NCBI RefSeq assembly: GCF_022095675.1
Contig: NZ_JAHYSG010000008.1
Span: 124,001 to 188,000 of the forward strand
From: Dactylosporangium sp. AC04546
Lineage (GTDB): Bacteria; Actinomycetota; Actinomycetes; Mycobacteriales; Micromonosporaceae
DNA length: 64,000 bases
Direction of reading: 5' to 3'
The notes under the pieces were generated by a model that worked only from the letters and a program-made list of their open reading frames with translations, searched no databases and was not told where the DNA came from. A program made the position numbers and the translations under genes. This document shows, piece after piece, positions 43,164 through 51,714 of this stretch. Every line of letters begins with the position of its first letter. Within the stretch, counting starts at the first letter, position 1.

Positions 43164-43328
43164 ATGACCACCTGCGCCAAATGCGGCCGCGGTACCGCGA
43201 CGGCCGCCGTCGAGTCTTCCCACCCGACCTCCGAGGGCACCGTGCGGTACCGCCGCTGCGCCTGCGGCACCCGCTGGATGGAGCTGACCGGTCAGTTCCT
43301 CGCCGCCCGGACCCGGCCCGTGCGGTGA
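43164..43328 (+). CDS. small zinc-ribbon protein
   Basis: 54 residues. Two cysteine pairs, CAKCG (residues 4-8) and CACGTRW (near residue 32), form a likely zinc ribbon. It is coupled by GTGA to the next gene and divergent from the CGNR regulator. Stand-alone zinc ribbons of this size are often hypothetical. Confidence 0.7.
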   Translation: MTTCAKCGRGTATAAVESSHPTSEGTVRYRRCACGTRWMELTGQFLAARTRPVR

Positions 43329-43915
43329 CGGACTTCCAGTCCCTCCTCGACGCGGCCGCCGCCGACCCGCGCTCCCGGGCCTGGGACGAGATCTGGCAGC
43401 GATCGAACGACCAGGGCGAGTACCACGCGGCGAGCGCCGAGCTGCTGCCCTGGCTGGCCACGACGTGCGCGGCCTTCCGCCCCGAGGACCGCGAGAAGGC
43501 CCTGATCCTCGCGGGCTTCGTGGCGGTGGACGCGCCGGAGACCCGCCGCGAGCACTACGCGGCCGACATCGCCGCGCTGCGCACGATGGCCCTCGACCGC
43601 CTGCCCGTCACGCCGTCACCGGACGGCGACTTCGTGTACCTGCTCCAGGCGGTCCTCGGCTTCGAGGGCGACGAGCGCTGGGGCAAGGAGCTCGACCGCA
43701 TCAACGACGGCGAGGCCGACGTGACGTGCCCGTCGTGCGAGAACGACATGTACATGGACCTCGCCGAGACGGAGCCGGGCCTGCCGGGCCCGCTCGCCAT
43801 CCGCCTGCACGGGCTGGCGCTGGCCGCGGGTCGCGAAGCGGTGGCGACCGCGATCACCCACCTCTTCGGCCGCACGACGTGCTCCGCCTGCGGCGAGGCG
43901 TTCCGCGCGCTGTAG
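43325..43915 (+). CDS. hypothetical protein with C-terminal zinc-binding motif
   Basis: 196 residues from GTG 43325. The N-terminal part is helical (FQSLLDAAAADPRSRAWDEIW). The central part carries CPSCENDMYMDL and the C-terminus ends TTCSACGEAF, giving four cysteines that probably form a zinc ribbon split by a helical insert. Overlap with the small zinc-ribbon gene suggests that the two act together. No known family recognised. Confidence 0.78.
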   Translation: MTDFQSLLDAAAADPRSRAWDEIWQRSNDQGEYHAASAELLPWLATTCAAFRPEDREKALILAGFVAVDAPETRREHYAADIAALRTMALDRLPVTPSPDGDFVYLLQAVLGFEGDERWGKELDRINDGEADVTCPSCENDMYMDLAETEPGLPGPLAIRLHGLALAAGREAVATAITHLFGRTTCSACGEAFRAL

Positions 43916-43947
43916 GTCTCCAGGGCGAGCAGGACCGTCGACGGCGC

Positions 43948-43978
43948 CGGGCGCCGGACCCAAGCGGCCCGGCGCCCG
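43948..43978. terminator. hairpin between convergent genes
   Basis: CGGGCGCCG (43948-43956) and CGGCGCCCG (43970-43978) form a perfect 9-bp stem with a 13-base loop in the 72-bp gap between converging stop codons, consistent with a shared terminator. Confidence 0.55.
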
Positions 43979-43987
43979 CCGGAAGCG

Positions 43988-44578
43988 TCACTTCTCCAGG
44001 ATCTCCCAGGCCTTCGGGACCCAGATCCAGTGGTCGTTCACGAAGACCAGGCCCTCGTACGCGCGGCCCGAGTCCGCGCCCGGCTCGGTGTACTTCCAGC
44101 GGTACACGGTCAGGCCGGGCTTCAGGTGCGGGCCGAGCTGCTCGTAGCCGCCCGGGAAGTCGCGCTTCACGGCCGGGGTCCACTTGCGGATGTCGTCGGT
44201 CGTGGCCTGGAAGAGCTTGAGGTCGGTCTGGGCCGCCGAGACGCCCATGTCGATCTTCTCGCCGTTCCACAGCTTCGTCTTGTAGAACGACTCGGCCTTG
44301 CCGGCCAGGTCGTCCGTGAACACGGCGGCGTAGTCGGCGGCGGTCGGCTGGAGGGTCTTCACCGTCTCGGGGCCGTCGGCCGAGCGCAGGGCCTCCGTCA
44401 GAGCCTTCGCGCCCGCCTCACCCTTCGGGAACGCCGCCCGCTTCGAGGCTGCCGAGGAGGAGGAGGTGGCGGCCGGAGCGGACGACGCCGGCGCGGGCGT
44501 GTCCGACGCGGAGTCGCAGGCGGTCAGGGTCAGGCCGAGCAGGGCGGTGCAGGTTATCGACAGCGCCAGGCGCTTCAT
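43988..44578 (-). CDS. hypothetical lipoprotein
   Basis: 196 residues. The signal peptide ends with lipobox LTAC (Cys21), followed by a Ser/Ala/Pro linker (25-50) and a globular domain. The latter has KLWNGEKIDMG, GLTVYRWKYTEPG and a C-terminal WIWVPKAWEIL. It is presumably membrane-anchored on the outer face. No functional motif. AAGGAGC precedes the ATG. It is divergent from the iron-regulated gene at 44730 across 151 bp. Confidence 0.82.
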   Translation of the reverse strand: MKRLALSITCTALLGLTLTACDSASDTPAPASSAPAATSSSSAASKRAAFPKGEAGAKALTEALRSADGPETVKTLQPTAADYAAVFTDDLAGKAESFYKTKLWNGEKIDMGVSAAQTDLKLFQATTDDIRKWTPAVKRDFPGGYEQLGPHLKPGLTVYRWKYTEPGADSGRAYEGLVFVNDHWIWVPKAWEILEK

Positions 44579-44711
44579 GTGCGTGTGCTCCTTCGGTGAT
44601 CACGGAGCGCTTACGCTAACCGCGGGCGTCAACCGGCCAGAACCGCTGTTTTCCCAGCTCACACGGCAGGTTGCCGGAAATCGCGACACGGTTGGTCGCA
44701 TAGCCGACAAC

Positions 44712-44728
44712 TTAGGTTACCCTAACCT
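44712..44728 (+). promoter_or_regulatory. iron box (IdeR/DmdR-type operator)
   Basis: TTAGGTTACCCTAACCT is a near-perfect match to the actinobacterial iron-box consensus TTAGGTTAGGCTAACCTAA. It ends one base before the ATG at 44730. A TACCCT -10 box within it would place transcription start at the ATG, giving a leaderless, iron-repressed mRNA. Confidence 0.88.
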
Positions 44729-44729
44729 C

Positions 44730-45554
44730 ATGTTGGACCCGCTGGCCGAGACCGCCGACCGACTCAACGCGCTCGACCCCTACGCCGGCTTCGACGTCCG
44801 GCCCGAGCCGGACGCGGCTTGGCTGCCGCTGGAGCGGTTCGTCGACGGCGGCCACGCGGACGCGGTCCTCGAGCTGCTCGAACGCCGGCACGGCCGGCGC
44901 AACGTCGCCGGGAGCATGCTCGGCGCGGTCCTCGCCGAGGCCGTCATCGGCGGCACCGTCGCGGCGATCATGCTCGACGAGCGCTGCCCCGACCCCGCCG
45001 CGGCGAACCTCGCCCTGCGGATCCACGAGGAGGGGTACCTCGAACGCCGCGCCGTCCGCGGCTCCGCCCTCGCGGTACGGCCCGGCGACCCGGCCGCCGC
45101 CCACCCGGCCAGCACGGTGGTCGACGACCTCGACGCCTGGTGGGCCGCCCGCGCCGTCGCGACCCTCGCGCCGCTGCTGGAGGCGGTGCGGGCCCGCGCA
45201 CCGTTCGGGCTGCGACTGCTGTGGGGCGCGGTCGCCGACGAGGTCGCCGGGGCCGCCATCCGCGTCGCCCAGCTCGCCGGCCGCGACCCCGACCCGTCCT
45301 GGGACCGTGCTCAGCGCCTGGTCGACGCGCTGGCCGCGCAGGCTCCGGTGCCGCTGACCAGAGGCGCCCCGTTCCCCGTGGCCTGGCCGGGCGGACGGCA
45401 CCTGTTCCAGGTCCGCGGCACCTGCTGCCTCTACTACCGCAGCGCGCTGGAGAGCGGCCTGCGCGACGAGAGCTGCTGCAGCACCTGTCCGCTGCGCGAC
45501 GACGAGTCCCGGCACCGCCTGCTGCGCGACTACCTCATCTCGACCACAGCCTGA
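44730..45554 (+). CDS. FhuF-like ferric-siderophore reductase family protein
   Basis: 274 residues. The C-terminus has the FhuF-type 2Fe-2S cysteines: Cys232-Cys233 in GTCCLYYR and CCSTCPL (Cys249, 250, 253). The family pattern is CC-x10-C-x2-C; here the gap is longer (x16 if Cys250 and Cys253 are used), an atypical spacing. Known role: reduction of Fe(III)-siderophores in the cytoplasm after uptake. The iron box directly upstream strongly supports induction under iron starvation. It converges with an AraC gene (20-bp overlap). No siderophore uptake genes are in the window. Confidence 0.82.
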   Translation: MLDPLAETADRLNALDPYAGFDVRPEPDAAWLPLERFVDGGHADAVLELLERRHGRRNVAGSMLGAVLAEAVIGGTVAAIMLDERCPDPAAANLALRIHEEGYLERRAVRGSALAVRPGDPAAAHPASTVVDDLDAWWAARAVATLAPLLEAVRARAPFGLRLLWGAVADEVAGAAIRVAQLAGRDPDPSWDRAQRLVDALAAQAPVPLTRGAPFPVAWPGGRHLFQVRGTCCLYYRSALESGLRDESCCSTCPLRDDESRHRLLRDYLISTTA

Positions 45555-46497
45555 CGGCGGCCGGCGTCGTCCCCGTCCATCCCCGGAACGCGCGGTAGAA
45601 CGACTTGGGGTCGTCGTAGCCGAGCAGGAACGAGATCTGGTCCGGGGTGAGGTCGGCCCGGCCGAGGTAATGCTCGGCCAGGGCGGTCCGGGTCGCGCCG
45701 AGGACGGCCTGGAAGCTGGTCCGCTCGGCGCTGAGCCGCCGCTGCAGCGTGCGGGTGCTCGTGGCGAGCGCACGGGCGACCGCCGGCATGGTCGCCCGGC
45801 CGGCCGGCATGAGCTCCAGCAGGGCCGCGCGGACCCGCTCGGCGGTCGAGGCGTCCCGGTCGACCGCCGACAGCCGCCGGCGCAGCTCCGGCTCGAACAG
45901 CGCCCACATCGGCTCGTTGGCGGTGACGAACGGCCGGGCCAGGTCGTGGGCGGCGAACGTGATCGACGGCGCCGGGCCGGGCTCCACGGTGACGCCGAGA
46001 TAGGTCTGGTACCGCGCCCGGTCGGCCGGCGGCTCGGGCGAGCACACCCGCAGCGGCCGCACGTCGTGCCGGGTGCCGAGGCGGGCCAGCGCCACCCAGA
46101 ACAGCAGCTCCACCAGGACGAGCACGCGCGGCGGGCCCTCGCCCCCGGGCCACCGGTTGGTGAACGTGCCGCCGTCGACGTCGAGCCGCATCGGCCCGAC
46201 GAGCCGCTTGTACTCGGCGATCCGCTGCGCGGCGATGGCCAGGTCCGGGCTGCACAGCGCGGCGAACAGCGGCGCGGAGAACACCTCCGCCGACAGCGTC
46301 TCGGCGACGCGCACGGCGTCACCGCCCTCGTCCTCGATCGCCTTCCACAGCGCGAAGAACTCGGCGGCCGGGAGGCTGACCGGGCCGCGGGCGAGCAGAT
46401 CGCCCGGCAGGCCGGCCCGGCGCAGCACCGCGGCCGGCTCGATGCCGAGATCGTGCAGGAGGACGCCGTAGCCGGGCTCCAGCGCGTACCCCGCCAT
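45535..46497 (-). CDS. AraC family transcriptional regulator (OruR/ArgR-like N-domain)
   Basis: 320 residues. The N-terminal about 200 residues match the Arabinose_bd domain (GVLLHDLGIEPAAVLRRAGLP ... AEYKRLVGPMRLD). The C-terminal HTH region is LATSTRTLQRRLSAERTSFQAVL and FLLGYDDPKSFYRAFRGWTGTTPAAV. It lies just downstream (7 bp) of the SDR on the same strand, so it may form an operon with it and control it. Ligand unknown. Confidence 0.9.
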   Translation of the reverse strand: MAGYALEPGYGVLLHDLGIEPAAVLRRAGLPGDLLARGPVSLPAAEFFALWKAIEDEGGDAVRVAETLSAEVFSAPLFAALCSPDLAIAAQRIAEYKRLVGPMRLDVDGGTFTNRWPGGEGPPRVLVLVELLFWVALARLGTRHDVRPLRVCSPEPPADRARYQTYLGVTVEPGPAPSITFAAHDLARPFVTANEPMWALFEPELRRRLSAVDRDASTAERVRAALLELMPAGRATMPAVARALATSTRTLQRRLSAERTSFQAVLGATRTALAEHYLGRADLTPDQISFLLGYDDPKSFYRAFRGWTGTTPAAVRLWSR

Positions 46498-46504
46498 GCT
46501 CCTC

Positions 46505-47302
46505 CTACGTCAGGTTGAAGCGGGCCTTGATGCCGTCGGCGAACGCCTCGTCGTCGGTCGCGGCCCGCGCGGCCAGGATCTCCCGGGCGTCGTCCCCGGC
46601 CGGGTACCGCAGCCGCCGGCTCCCGTCCGTCGCCGCCGTGAGGATGACCTCGGCCACGCCGGCCGGCGCCGCCCCCAGGGTAGCCGCGATCCCCTTCAGC
46701 ACGGCGTCGACGGTCGGCTGGTACTCGACGAGCGCCGCGTCGTTGGCGAAGTCCAGCGAGCGCCCGCCGAAGTCGGTGGCGACGAAGCCCGGCTCGACGA
46801 GCTTCACGCGGATCCCGAGCGGCTCCAGCTCGTACCGCAGCGCCTCGGAGAGCCCTTCGACCGCGAACTTGCTCCCGTGGTACAGCGAGCCGAGCGGAAA
46901 CGTCATCCGCCCACCGATCGAGCTGAGGTTGACGACCACGCCCCGGCGGCGCGCCCGCATGTGCGGCAGCACGGCCTTCGTGACGGCGAGCAGTCCGACG
47001 ACGTTGGTGTCGAACTGCCGCTCGATCCGCTCGACGTCGAACGCCTCCAATGGCCCGTAGGCGCCGTAACCGGCGTTGTTCACCAGGACGTCGATGGCTT
47101 CGAACGCCTCGACGGCCCGGGCGACGGCGTCGTCGACGGACGCGCGGTCGGTGACGTCGAGCCGCGTGACGAGCGCGCCGTCGAGGGGTTGTGGCTCGCG
47201 CATGGTGGCCACGACGTTCCACCCCTGCCGGAGGAAGAGCTCAGCGGTGGCCCGCCCGATCCCGCTGGAGGCCCCGGTGATGAACACGGTCTGCGATTCC
47301 AT
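46505..47302 (-). CDS. SDR family oxidoreductase
   Basis: 265 residues with TGASSGIGRATA, NNAGYGAYGPLEA, LSSIGGRMTFPLGSLYHGSKFAVEGL (Ser-Tyr-Lys) and VEPGFVATDFGG. This pattern matches classical SDRs annotated as oxidoreductases acting on ketones or quinones. Encoded 7 bp upstream of an AraC regulator on the same strand. Substrate unknown. Confidence 0.9.
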   Translation of the reverse strand: MESQTVFITGASSGIGRATAELFLRQGWNVVATMREPQPLDGALVTRLDVTDRASVDDAVARAVEAFEAIDVLVNNAGYGAYGPLEAFDVERIERQFDTNVVGLLAVTKAVLPHMRARRRGVVVNLSSIGGRMTFPLGSLYHGSKFAVEGLSEALRYELEPLGIRVKLVEPGFVATDFGGRSLDFANDAALVEYQPTVDAVLKGIAATLGAAPAGVAEVILTAATDGSRRLRYPAGDDAREILAARAATDDEAFADGIKARFNLT

Positions 47303-47387
47303 ACCGGCCACGCTACGAACGGCCGGTCCGCACGGCAGTAGCGGACGGCGCCAACCCGGTGGCGGATCCCGCCACATAATGCTCTCC

Positions 47388-47693
47388 ATGACCCTTCGGT
47401 ACGACGACGTGCTCGGCCCGCTGCGGAAGGCATACGACGGCCGCGCCGCCTGGCGCGACGAACAGCCCAAGGAGCCGTGGAAACTGGCGGAGCGGGAGGC
47501 GTTCCGGCAGCGGCTGGCGCCGGGCGCGCGGCTGCTGGAGATCGGCGCCGGCACCGGCCAGGACAGTGCCTATTTCCAGCAGGAGGGCCTCGCGGTCGTC
47601 GCGGCCGACCTGTCACCGGCGATGGTCGAACACTGCCGGGCCGACGTCGGCCGCGGCCACCGCTTCCAGTCCCTGACCCTGGTGCGCGGCTGA
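47388..47693 (+). pseudogene. truncated SAM-dependent methyltransferase
   Basis: 101 residues from ATG 47388 (another in-frame ATG at 47379). The class I methyltransferase start is present: LAPGARLLEIGAGTGQDSAYFQ (motif I) and VVAADLSPAMVEHCRA (motif II). The protein ends abruptly after HRFQSLTLVRG, without motifs III-IV. Full-length relatives have about 200 residues. Either a relic or a very short protein; loss of the substrate-binding half makes methyltransferase activity unlikely. Confidence 0.65.
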
Positions 47694-47701
47694 CGCACCG
47701 C

Positions 47702-48415
47702 TCAGTGGCCGACCCGGCGGTACTCCAGGATCCGTCCGAGATCGCGGAAGCCCACGCCGGCGTAGACGCGCTCGGCCATCGGGGACGACTGCAGGCTCGC
47801 GGTCGTGCAGCCCCGGCCGGCCGCGGCGTGCAGCTGGGCGAGGGTGAGTGCGGTGGCCAGGCCGCGACGGCGCGCGTGGGGCGCGGTCGCGACGTTGTAG
47901 ATCCCGCAGTCACCGCAGTGGTCGTACGCGAGCGCGGCGGCGACGATCACACCGCCCTCCCGCACGGCGAGCGGGTGCAGCGCGGTGTGGTCGGCGGTGG
48001 CGAGCAGGCCGGCCGGCAGCCCGGCGAACGCCAGGTACTCCGCCCACCCGGCCGGCTCCGGGACCAGCCCGGGCCGCGGCAATGAGACCAGTTCGCGGGC
48101 CATCGCGCGGGTGTGCTCCGCGACGGCGTACCCGCGCTGCTCCAGCCGCGAACGCCCCGGGCCGTCCGACTCGTGCACCCACGCCGCGAAGTCACCGATC
48201 CCGGCCGCGCGGTACACGGCCTCCATCGCGGCCACCGCCGCCGCGCCGGGCTCGAGGAAAGCGTTGTTGTACACGGCACGTTCCGGCTCGGACGGGAACA
48301 CCGCAACGCTGACGCCCGGCAGGTGGTGCACGGCGGCACCGGCCGAGGCCCGGGCGTACTCCTCCCAGGAGGCGAGCAGGTTCGCCCGGCTCCGGCGGTT
48401 CAGGTCCAGATCCAC
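47702..48415 (-). CDS. GNAT family N-acetyltransferase
   Basis: 237 residues from GTG 48415, with AAGGAG 5 bases upstream. The C-terminal GNAT domain has the acetyl-CoA loop VATAPHARRRGLATALTLAQLHAA and ends FRDLGRILEYRRV. The N-terminal half is a divergent second GNAT-like lobe. Substrate unknown. It converges with the methyltransferase relic (8-bp gap) and lies 26 bp downstream of the TetR gene on the same strand, so the two may be co-transcribed. Confidence 0.88.
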   Translation of the reverse strand: MDLDLNRRSRANLLASWEEYARASAGAAVHHLPGVSVAVFPSEPERAVYNNAFLEPGAAAVAAMEAVYRAAGIGDFAAWVHESDGPGRSRLEQRGYAVAEHTRAMARELVSLPRPGLVPEPAGWAEYLAFAGLPAGLLATADHTALHPLAVREGGVIVAAALAYDHCGDCGIYNVATAPHARRRGLATALTLAQLHAAAGRGCTTASLQSSPMAERVYAGVGFRDLGRILEYRRVGH

Positions 48416-48441
48416 GGCTGCTCCTTGCGCTCCCGGTAGCA

Positions 48442-49134
48442 TCAGCCGGCGCGTTCCGCGCTGATCGACCGGTCCTCGCCGCGAACCAGGAGACCGGAGA
48501 TGGTCACCTCCAGGGTCTGGCGGAGCACTTCGGTGAAGTCCGCGCGCAACGCGGCCAGCTCGGGGTCGGCGGCGTAGGCGGCCAGCATCGCCGCCGGTGG
48601 TTGGCTGTACGGCCAGGCCGCCGCGGCGATGAGCGTGGTGACCGCACCGAGCCGCGCCGCGTCCTGCAGGCCGAGCTCCGGAACGCACCGCTGCACGAGC
48701 CCGCCGAGGGTTTCGAAGGTGCGCCGCGTCGCGCGTTTGTAGTGCAGTGCCACCTCCGTGGACACGTTGCGTTCGAGCACCGACGCCTGCGCGCTGTTCA
48801 GGTCGCACAGCACCGGCCGTCGCGCCAGCGACTCGGCCAGCGCGGCGGCGAGCCGGTCACCGCGCTCCCGCGGCGTGCCGCCGACGGGCTGCAGCAATGG
48901 CTCCAGCTCGGCCAGCCACGCCTGGACCTCGGCGTCCAGGAGCTCGAGCAGGACCGCCTCGCGCGACTCGAAATAGCGCAGCACGTTGGACTTGGCCAGG
49001 CCGACCCGCCGACTCAGCTCGTTCAGGGCGACGTCCGCCACCGGCATCTCGGTCAGCATCGCGGCCGCGGTCGCCAGGATCTGCCGCCGCCGCTCGTTTC
49101 GCTGCTCGTCACTGCGGGCGCGCTTGAACTCCAT
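48442..49134 (-). CDS. TetR/AcrR family transcriptional regulator
   Basis: 230 residues. The HTH is [34 protein letters not shown] (about 35-65), and the C-terminal domain resembles the TetR_C regulators of SDR genes. It is divergent from an SDR gene, with three identical palindromes (AGACCnnnGGTCT) in the 94-bp gap, the expected arrangement for a repressor controlling itself and its neighbour. Confidence 0.92.
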   Translation of the reverse strand: MEFKRARSDEQRNERRRQILATAAAMLTEMPVADVALNELSRRVGLAKSNVLRYFESREAVLLELLDAEVQAWLAELEPLLQPVGGTPRERGDRLAAALAESLARRPVLCDLNSAQASVLERNVSTEVALHYKRATRRTFETLGGLVQRCVPELGLQDAARLGAVTTLIAAAAWPYSQPPAAMLAAYAADPELAALRADFTEVLRQTLEVTISGLLVRGEDRSISAERAG

Positions 49135-49147
49135 TCCCAGAGCTTAC

Positions 49148-49214
49148 AGACCTGAGGTCTCTTGTTTAGAGACCGGAGGTCTGTTAACTTGGACGAGTAA
49201 TAGACCGACGGTCT
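49148..49214. promoter_or_regulatory. three TetR-type operator palindromes
   Basis: AGACC-TGA-GGTCT (49148-49160), AGACC-GGA-GGTCT (49170-49182) and AGACC-GAC-GGTCT (49202-49214) share perfect 5-bp arms and a 3-bp centre. They occupy the divergent promoter region between the TetR gene and the SDR gene, with the third just before the SDR Shine-Dalgarno. Confidence 0.8.
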
Positions 49215-49228
49215 TTAAGGAGCTCCGC

Positions 49229-50140
49229 ATGTACGACGTCCCCGACCAGCGTGGCAGGCTCGCTGTCGTCACCGGCGCGAACAGTGGCACCGGCAAGGAG
49301 GCGGCAAAGCGCCTCGCGGGGGCCGGCGCGGACGTGGTCCTCGCGGTGCGCACGCCCGCCAAGGGTGAGCAGGCCCGCGCCGAGATCCTCGCCGCACACC
49401 CACGCGCCGCCGTCCATGTGCGCCGCCTCGACCTGGCCGATCTGTCGTCGGTGGCGGAGTTCGCCGACGGCCTGATCGCCGACGGCCGGCCGCTCAGCCT
49501 GTTGCTGAACAACGCAGGTGTGATGATGCTGCCGAAGCGCATGGAGACCGTGGACGGTTTCGAGCTCCAGCTCGCCAGCAACTACCTCGGCCCGTTCGCG
49601 CTGACCGTGCGCCTCCTGCCGCTGCTGCTGGCGGCCGGCGCCGCCCGCGTCGCCACCATGAGCAGCGGAACGGCCGCCCGGGGCCGGATCGATCTCGACG
49701 ACCTGCAGTCGGCGCACGACTACAGCCCCTTCGCCGCCTACGCCCGGTCGAAGCTCGCCGACCTGATGCTGACGCTGCACCTGGCCGACATCGCCGCCGA
49801 GCGCGGCTGGTCGTTGCTGTCCAGCGGCGCCCACCCCGGGTACACCAGGACGAACCTGACGACCTCGGGTCCGAACCTCGGCGGCAAAGTAAGCCTGGGC
49901 AACCGGATCTCGTTCAGGATCATGCCGAGCCAGGGGGTCGAACGGGGTGCGGAGCCGTTGCTGTATGCGGCCACCAGCCCTGACGCGGTCGCCGGCGGCT
50001 ACTACGGCCCACGCTGGGGTCTGGTCGGCCACGCGACCAAGGTCAGGCCGACGAACCGGGCGCTGGACAAGGCCGTGCGGGCGCGACTGTGGGCCGAGTC
50101 CGAACGCCTCACCGGCGTCTCCGTTCCCGCCACCGTCTGA
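49229..50140 (+). CDS. SDR family oxidoreductase (retinol-dehydrogenase-like)
   Basis: 303 residues with [47 protein letters not shown] and [10 protein letters not shown]. The pattern and length match the retinol-dehydrogenase/WW-domain-oxidoreductase-like SDRs. AAGGAG precedes ATG 49229. Expression is probably controlled by the divergent TetR through the AGACCnnnGGTCT sites, possibly in response to an aldehyde, quinone or drug ligand. Confidence 0.92.
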   Translation: MYDVPDQRGRLAVVTGANSGTGKEAAKRLAGAGADVVLAVRTPAKGEQARAEILAAHPRAAVHVRRLDLADLSSVAEFADGLIADGRPLSLLLNNAGVMMLPKRMETVDGFELQLASNYLGPFALTVRLLPLLLAAGAARVATMSSGTAARGRIDLDDLQSAHDYSPFAAYARSKLADLMLTLHLADIAAERGWSLLSSGAHPGYTRTNLTTSGPNLGGKVSLGNRISFRIMPSQGVERGAEPLLYAATSPDAVAGGYYGPRWGLVGHATKVRPTNRALDKAVRARLWAESERLTGVSVPATV

Positions 50141-50192
50141 CACCGAGGGCCGACAACGTGAGGACAGTGATCTTTTGGAGGAAGCGGTGACG

Positions 50193-50840
50193 TCAGGTGC
50201 GCAGCGCTTCGGGGATCGGGGTCGGGCCGTTGTTGAAGCGGATCGTGCGGCCGATCGTCGCCGGGTCGTGCAGCGTGGCCACGATCGTCGCCGCCACGTC
50301 CGCGCGCGTCACCGTGCCGTTCGCCGCGCCCTCGGCCGCGGTCTCCAGGCCGCCCGTCGGCGGGCCTTCCGTGAGGCGGCTCGGGCCGAGGATCGTCCAC
50401 TCCAGGGCAGTGTGGCGCAGGTGCTCGTCGGCCGCCGCCTTGGCCTCCGCATACGGGAAGAAGCCGTTGTCCGGCGCCACGCCGTGGTCGGTGCGTGCGC
50501 CGAAGTAGGAGACCATCACGTACCGCCGGACGCCCGCCAGCGGTGCCGCGTCCATCGAGCGGATCGCCGCGTCGCGGTCCACCGCATAGGTCCGCGGCGG
50601 GTTGCCGCCGCCCGCGCCGGCCGACCAGACGATCGCGTCGTGGCCGGCGAGCAGGTCGGTGAGTTTCGAAACGTCGATGTGTTCCACGTCGGCGGTCAGG
50701 CTCCGGGCACCCGATGCGGTGACGTCGGCGGCGTGGGCCGGGTTGCGGTGGATGGCCGTCACCGTGTCGCCGGCGGCCACCAGGAGGGGTGCCAGCAGCA
50801 GTGCCACCTTGCCGTGCCCGCCGATCACCGCGATGCGCAT
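50193..50840 (-). CDS. NAD(P)-binding atypical SDR (YwnB/NmrA-like)
   Basis: 215 residues beginning MRIAVIGGHGKVALLLAPLL, the glycine-rich motif of atypical extended SDRs. Further segments are VWSAGAGGGNPPRTYAVDRD and VRRYVMVSYFGA; the usual catalytic Tyr-x3-Lys appears as FPYAEAKAAAD. Members act as NAD(P)H-binding oxidoreductases or sensors. It converges with the SDR at 49229 and is divergent from the RsbQ-like gene. Confidence 0.88.
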   Translation of the reverse strand: MRIAVIGGHGKVALLLAPLLVAAGDTVTAIHRNPAHAADVTASGARSLTADVEHIDVSKLTDLLAGHDAIVWSAGAGGGNPPRTYAVDRDAAIRSMDAAPLAGVRRYVMVSYFGARTDHGVAPDNGFFPYAEAKAAADEHLRHTALEWTILGPSRLTEGPPTGGLETAAEGAANGTVTRADVAATIVATLHDPATIGRTIRFNNGPTPIPEALRT

Positions 50841-50911
50841 TCCGCCACAGTACCGCCGCGCCGACCGGGGGTCTTTCCTTCGCTCACCGGAGCCGAGTAG
50901 CGTCACCGCTC

Positions 50912-51712
50912 GTGAGCGTTGTTACACGCAACAACGTCAAGATCATCGGTAGCGCGGCCGAGCCGACGATCGTGTTCGCACACGGGTTCGGCTGCGACCA
51001 GAGCATGTGGCGGTTCATCGCGCCGCGCTTCGCCGGCAAGCACCGGGTTGTGCTCTACGACCACGTCGGCTTCGGCCAGTCCGACCTGGCGGCCTATTCG
51101 CCGCAGCGCTACGCGTCGCTGCAGGGCTACGCCGACGACCTGCTGGAGATCCTCGCGGAGCTCAACCTGCACAACGTCGTCTTCGTCGGGCACTCGGTCA
51201 GCTCGATGATCGGCCTGCTGGCCGCCAACGTCGAGCCGGACCGCTTCTCCCACCTGGTGCTGGTCGGGCCGTCGCCGCGATACATCGACGACGACGGCTA
51301 CCGCGGCGGGTTCAGCGCGACCGACATCGACGAGCTGCTGGAGTCCCTCGACAGCAACTACCTCGGCTGGTCCAGCGCGATGGCCCCGGTCATCATGGGC
51401 AACCCCGAGCGGCCCGAGCTCGGCGCGGAGCTGACCAACAGCTTCTGCCGCACCGACCCGGCGATCGCCCGGCAGTTCGCGGAGGTCACGTTCCGCTCCG
51501 ACAACCGCGCCGACCTGTCGAAGGCCACCGTGCCGGCGCTCGTGCTGCAGTGCACCGACGACGTCATCGCGCCGTACGAGGTGGGCGCGTACGTCCACGA
51601 GCACCTCGCCGGCAGCGAGCTCGTGGTGCTCGCCGCCACCGGCCACTGTCCCAACCTCAGCGCCCCGGACGAGACGTTCGAGGCCATCAGCGCCTACCTG
51701 GAGCGCGGCTGA
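50912..51712 (+). CDS. RsbQ-like alpha/beta hydrolase
   Basis: 266 residues from GTG 50912, close to RsbQ (269). Key segments: FAHGFGCDQSMW, nucleophile Ser95 in VGHSVSS, Asp216/217 in QCTDDV and His245 in ATGHCPN. The downstream gene is a PAS-PP2C protein 2 bp later, the same order as rsbQ-rsbP in Bacillus. Known there: RsbQ is needed for RsbP to dephosphorylate an anti-anti-sigma factor under energy stress, probably by making a small hydrophobic effector. A karrikin/strigolactone-receptor-like fold is shared. Here it likely supplies the signal for the next protein. Confidence 0.9.
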   Translation: MSVVTRNNVKIIGSAAEPTIVFAHGFGCDQSMWRFIAPRFAGKHRVVLYDHVGFGQSDLAAYSPQRYASLQGYADDLLEILAELNLHNVVFVGHSVSSMIGLLAANVEPDRFSHLVLVGPSPRYIDDDGYRGGFSATDIDELLESLDSNYLGWSSAMAPVIMGNPERPELGAELTNSFCRTDPAIARQFAEVTFRSDNRADLSKATVPALVLQCTDDVIAPYEVGAYVHEHLAGSELVVLAATGHCPNLSAPDETFEAISAYLERG

Positions 51713-51714
51713 CC

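Noticed and set aside
50922..50939. GTTGTT-n6-AACAAC dyad as an operator of the RsbQ-like gene
   Set aside because: It lies inside codons 4-9 of the gene, where the protein sequence is conserved-looking, so it is more likely incidental.
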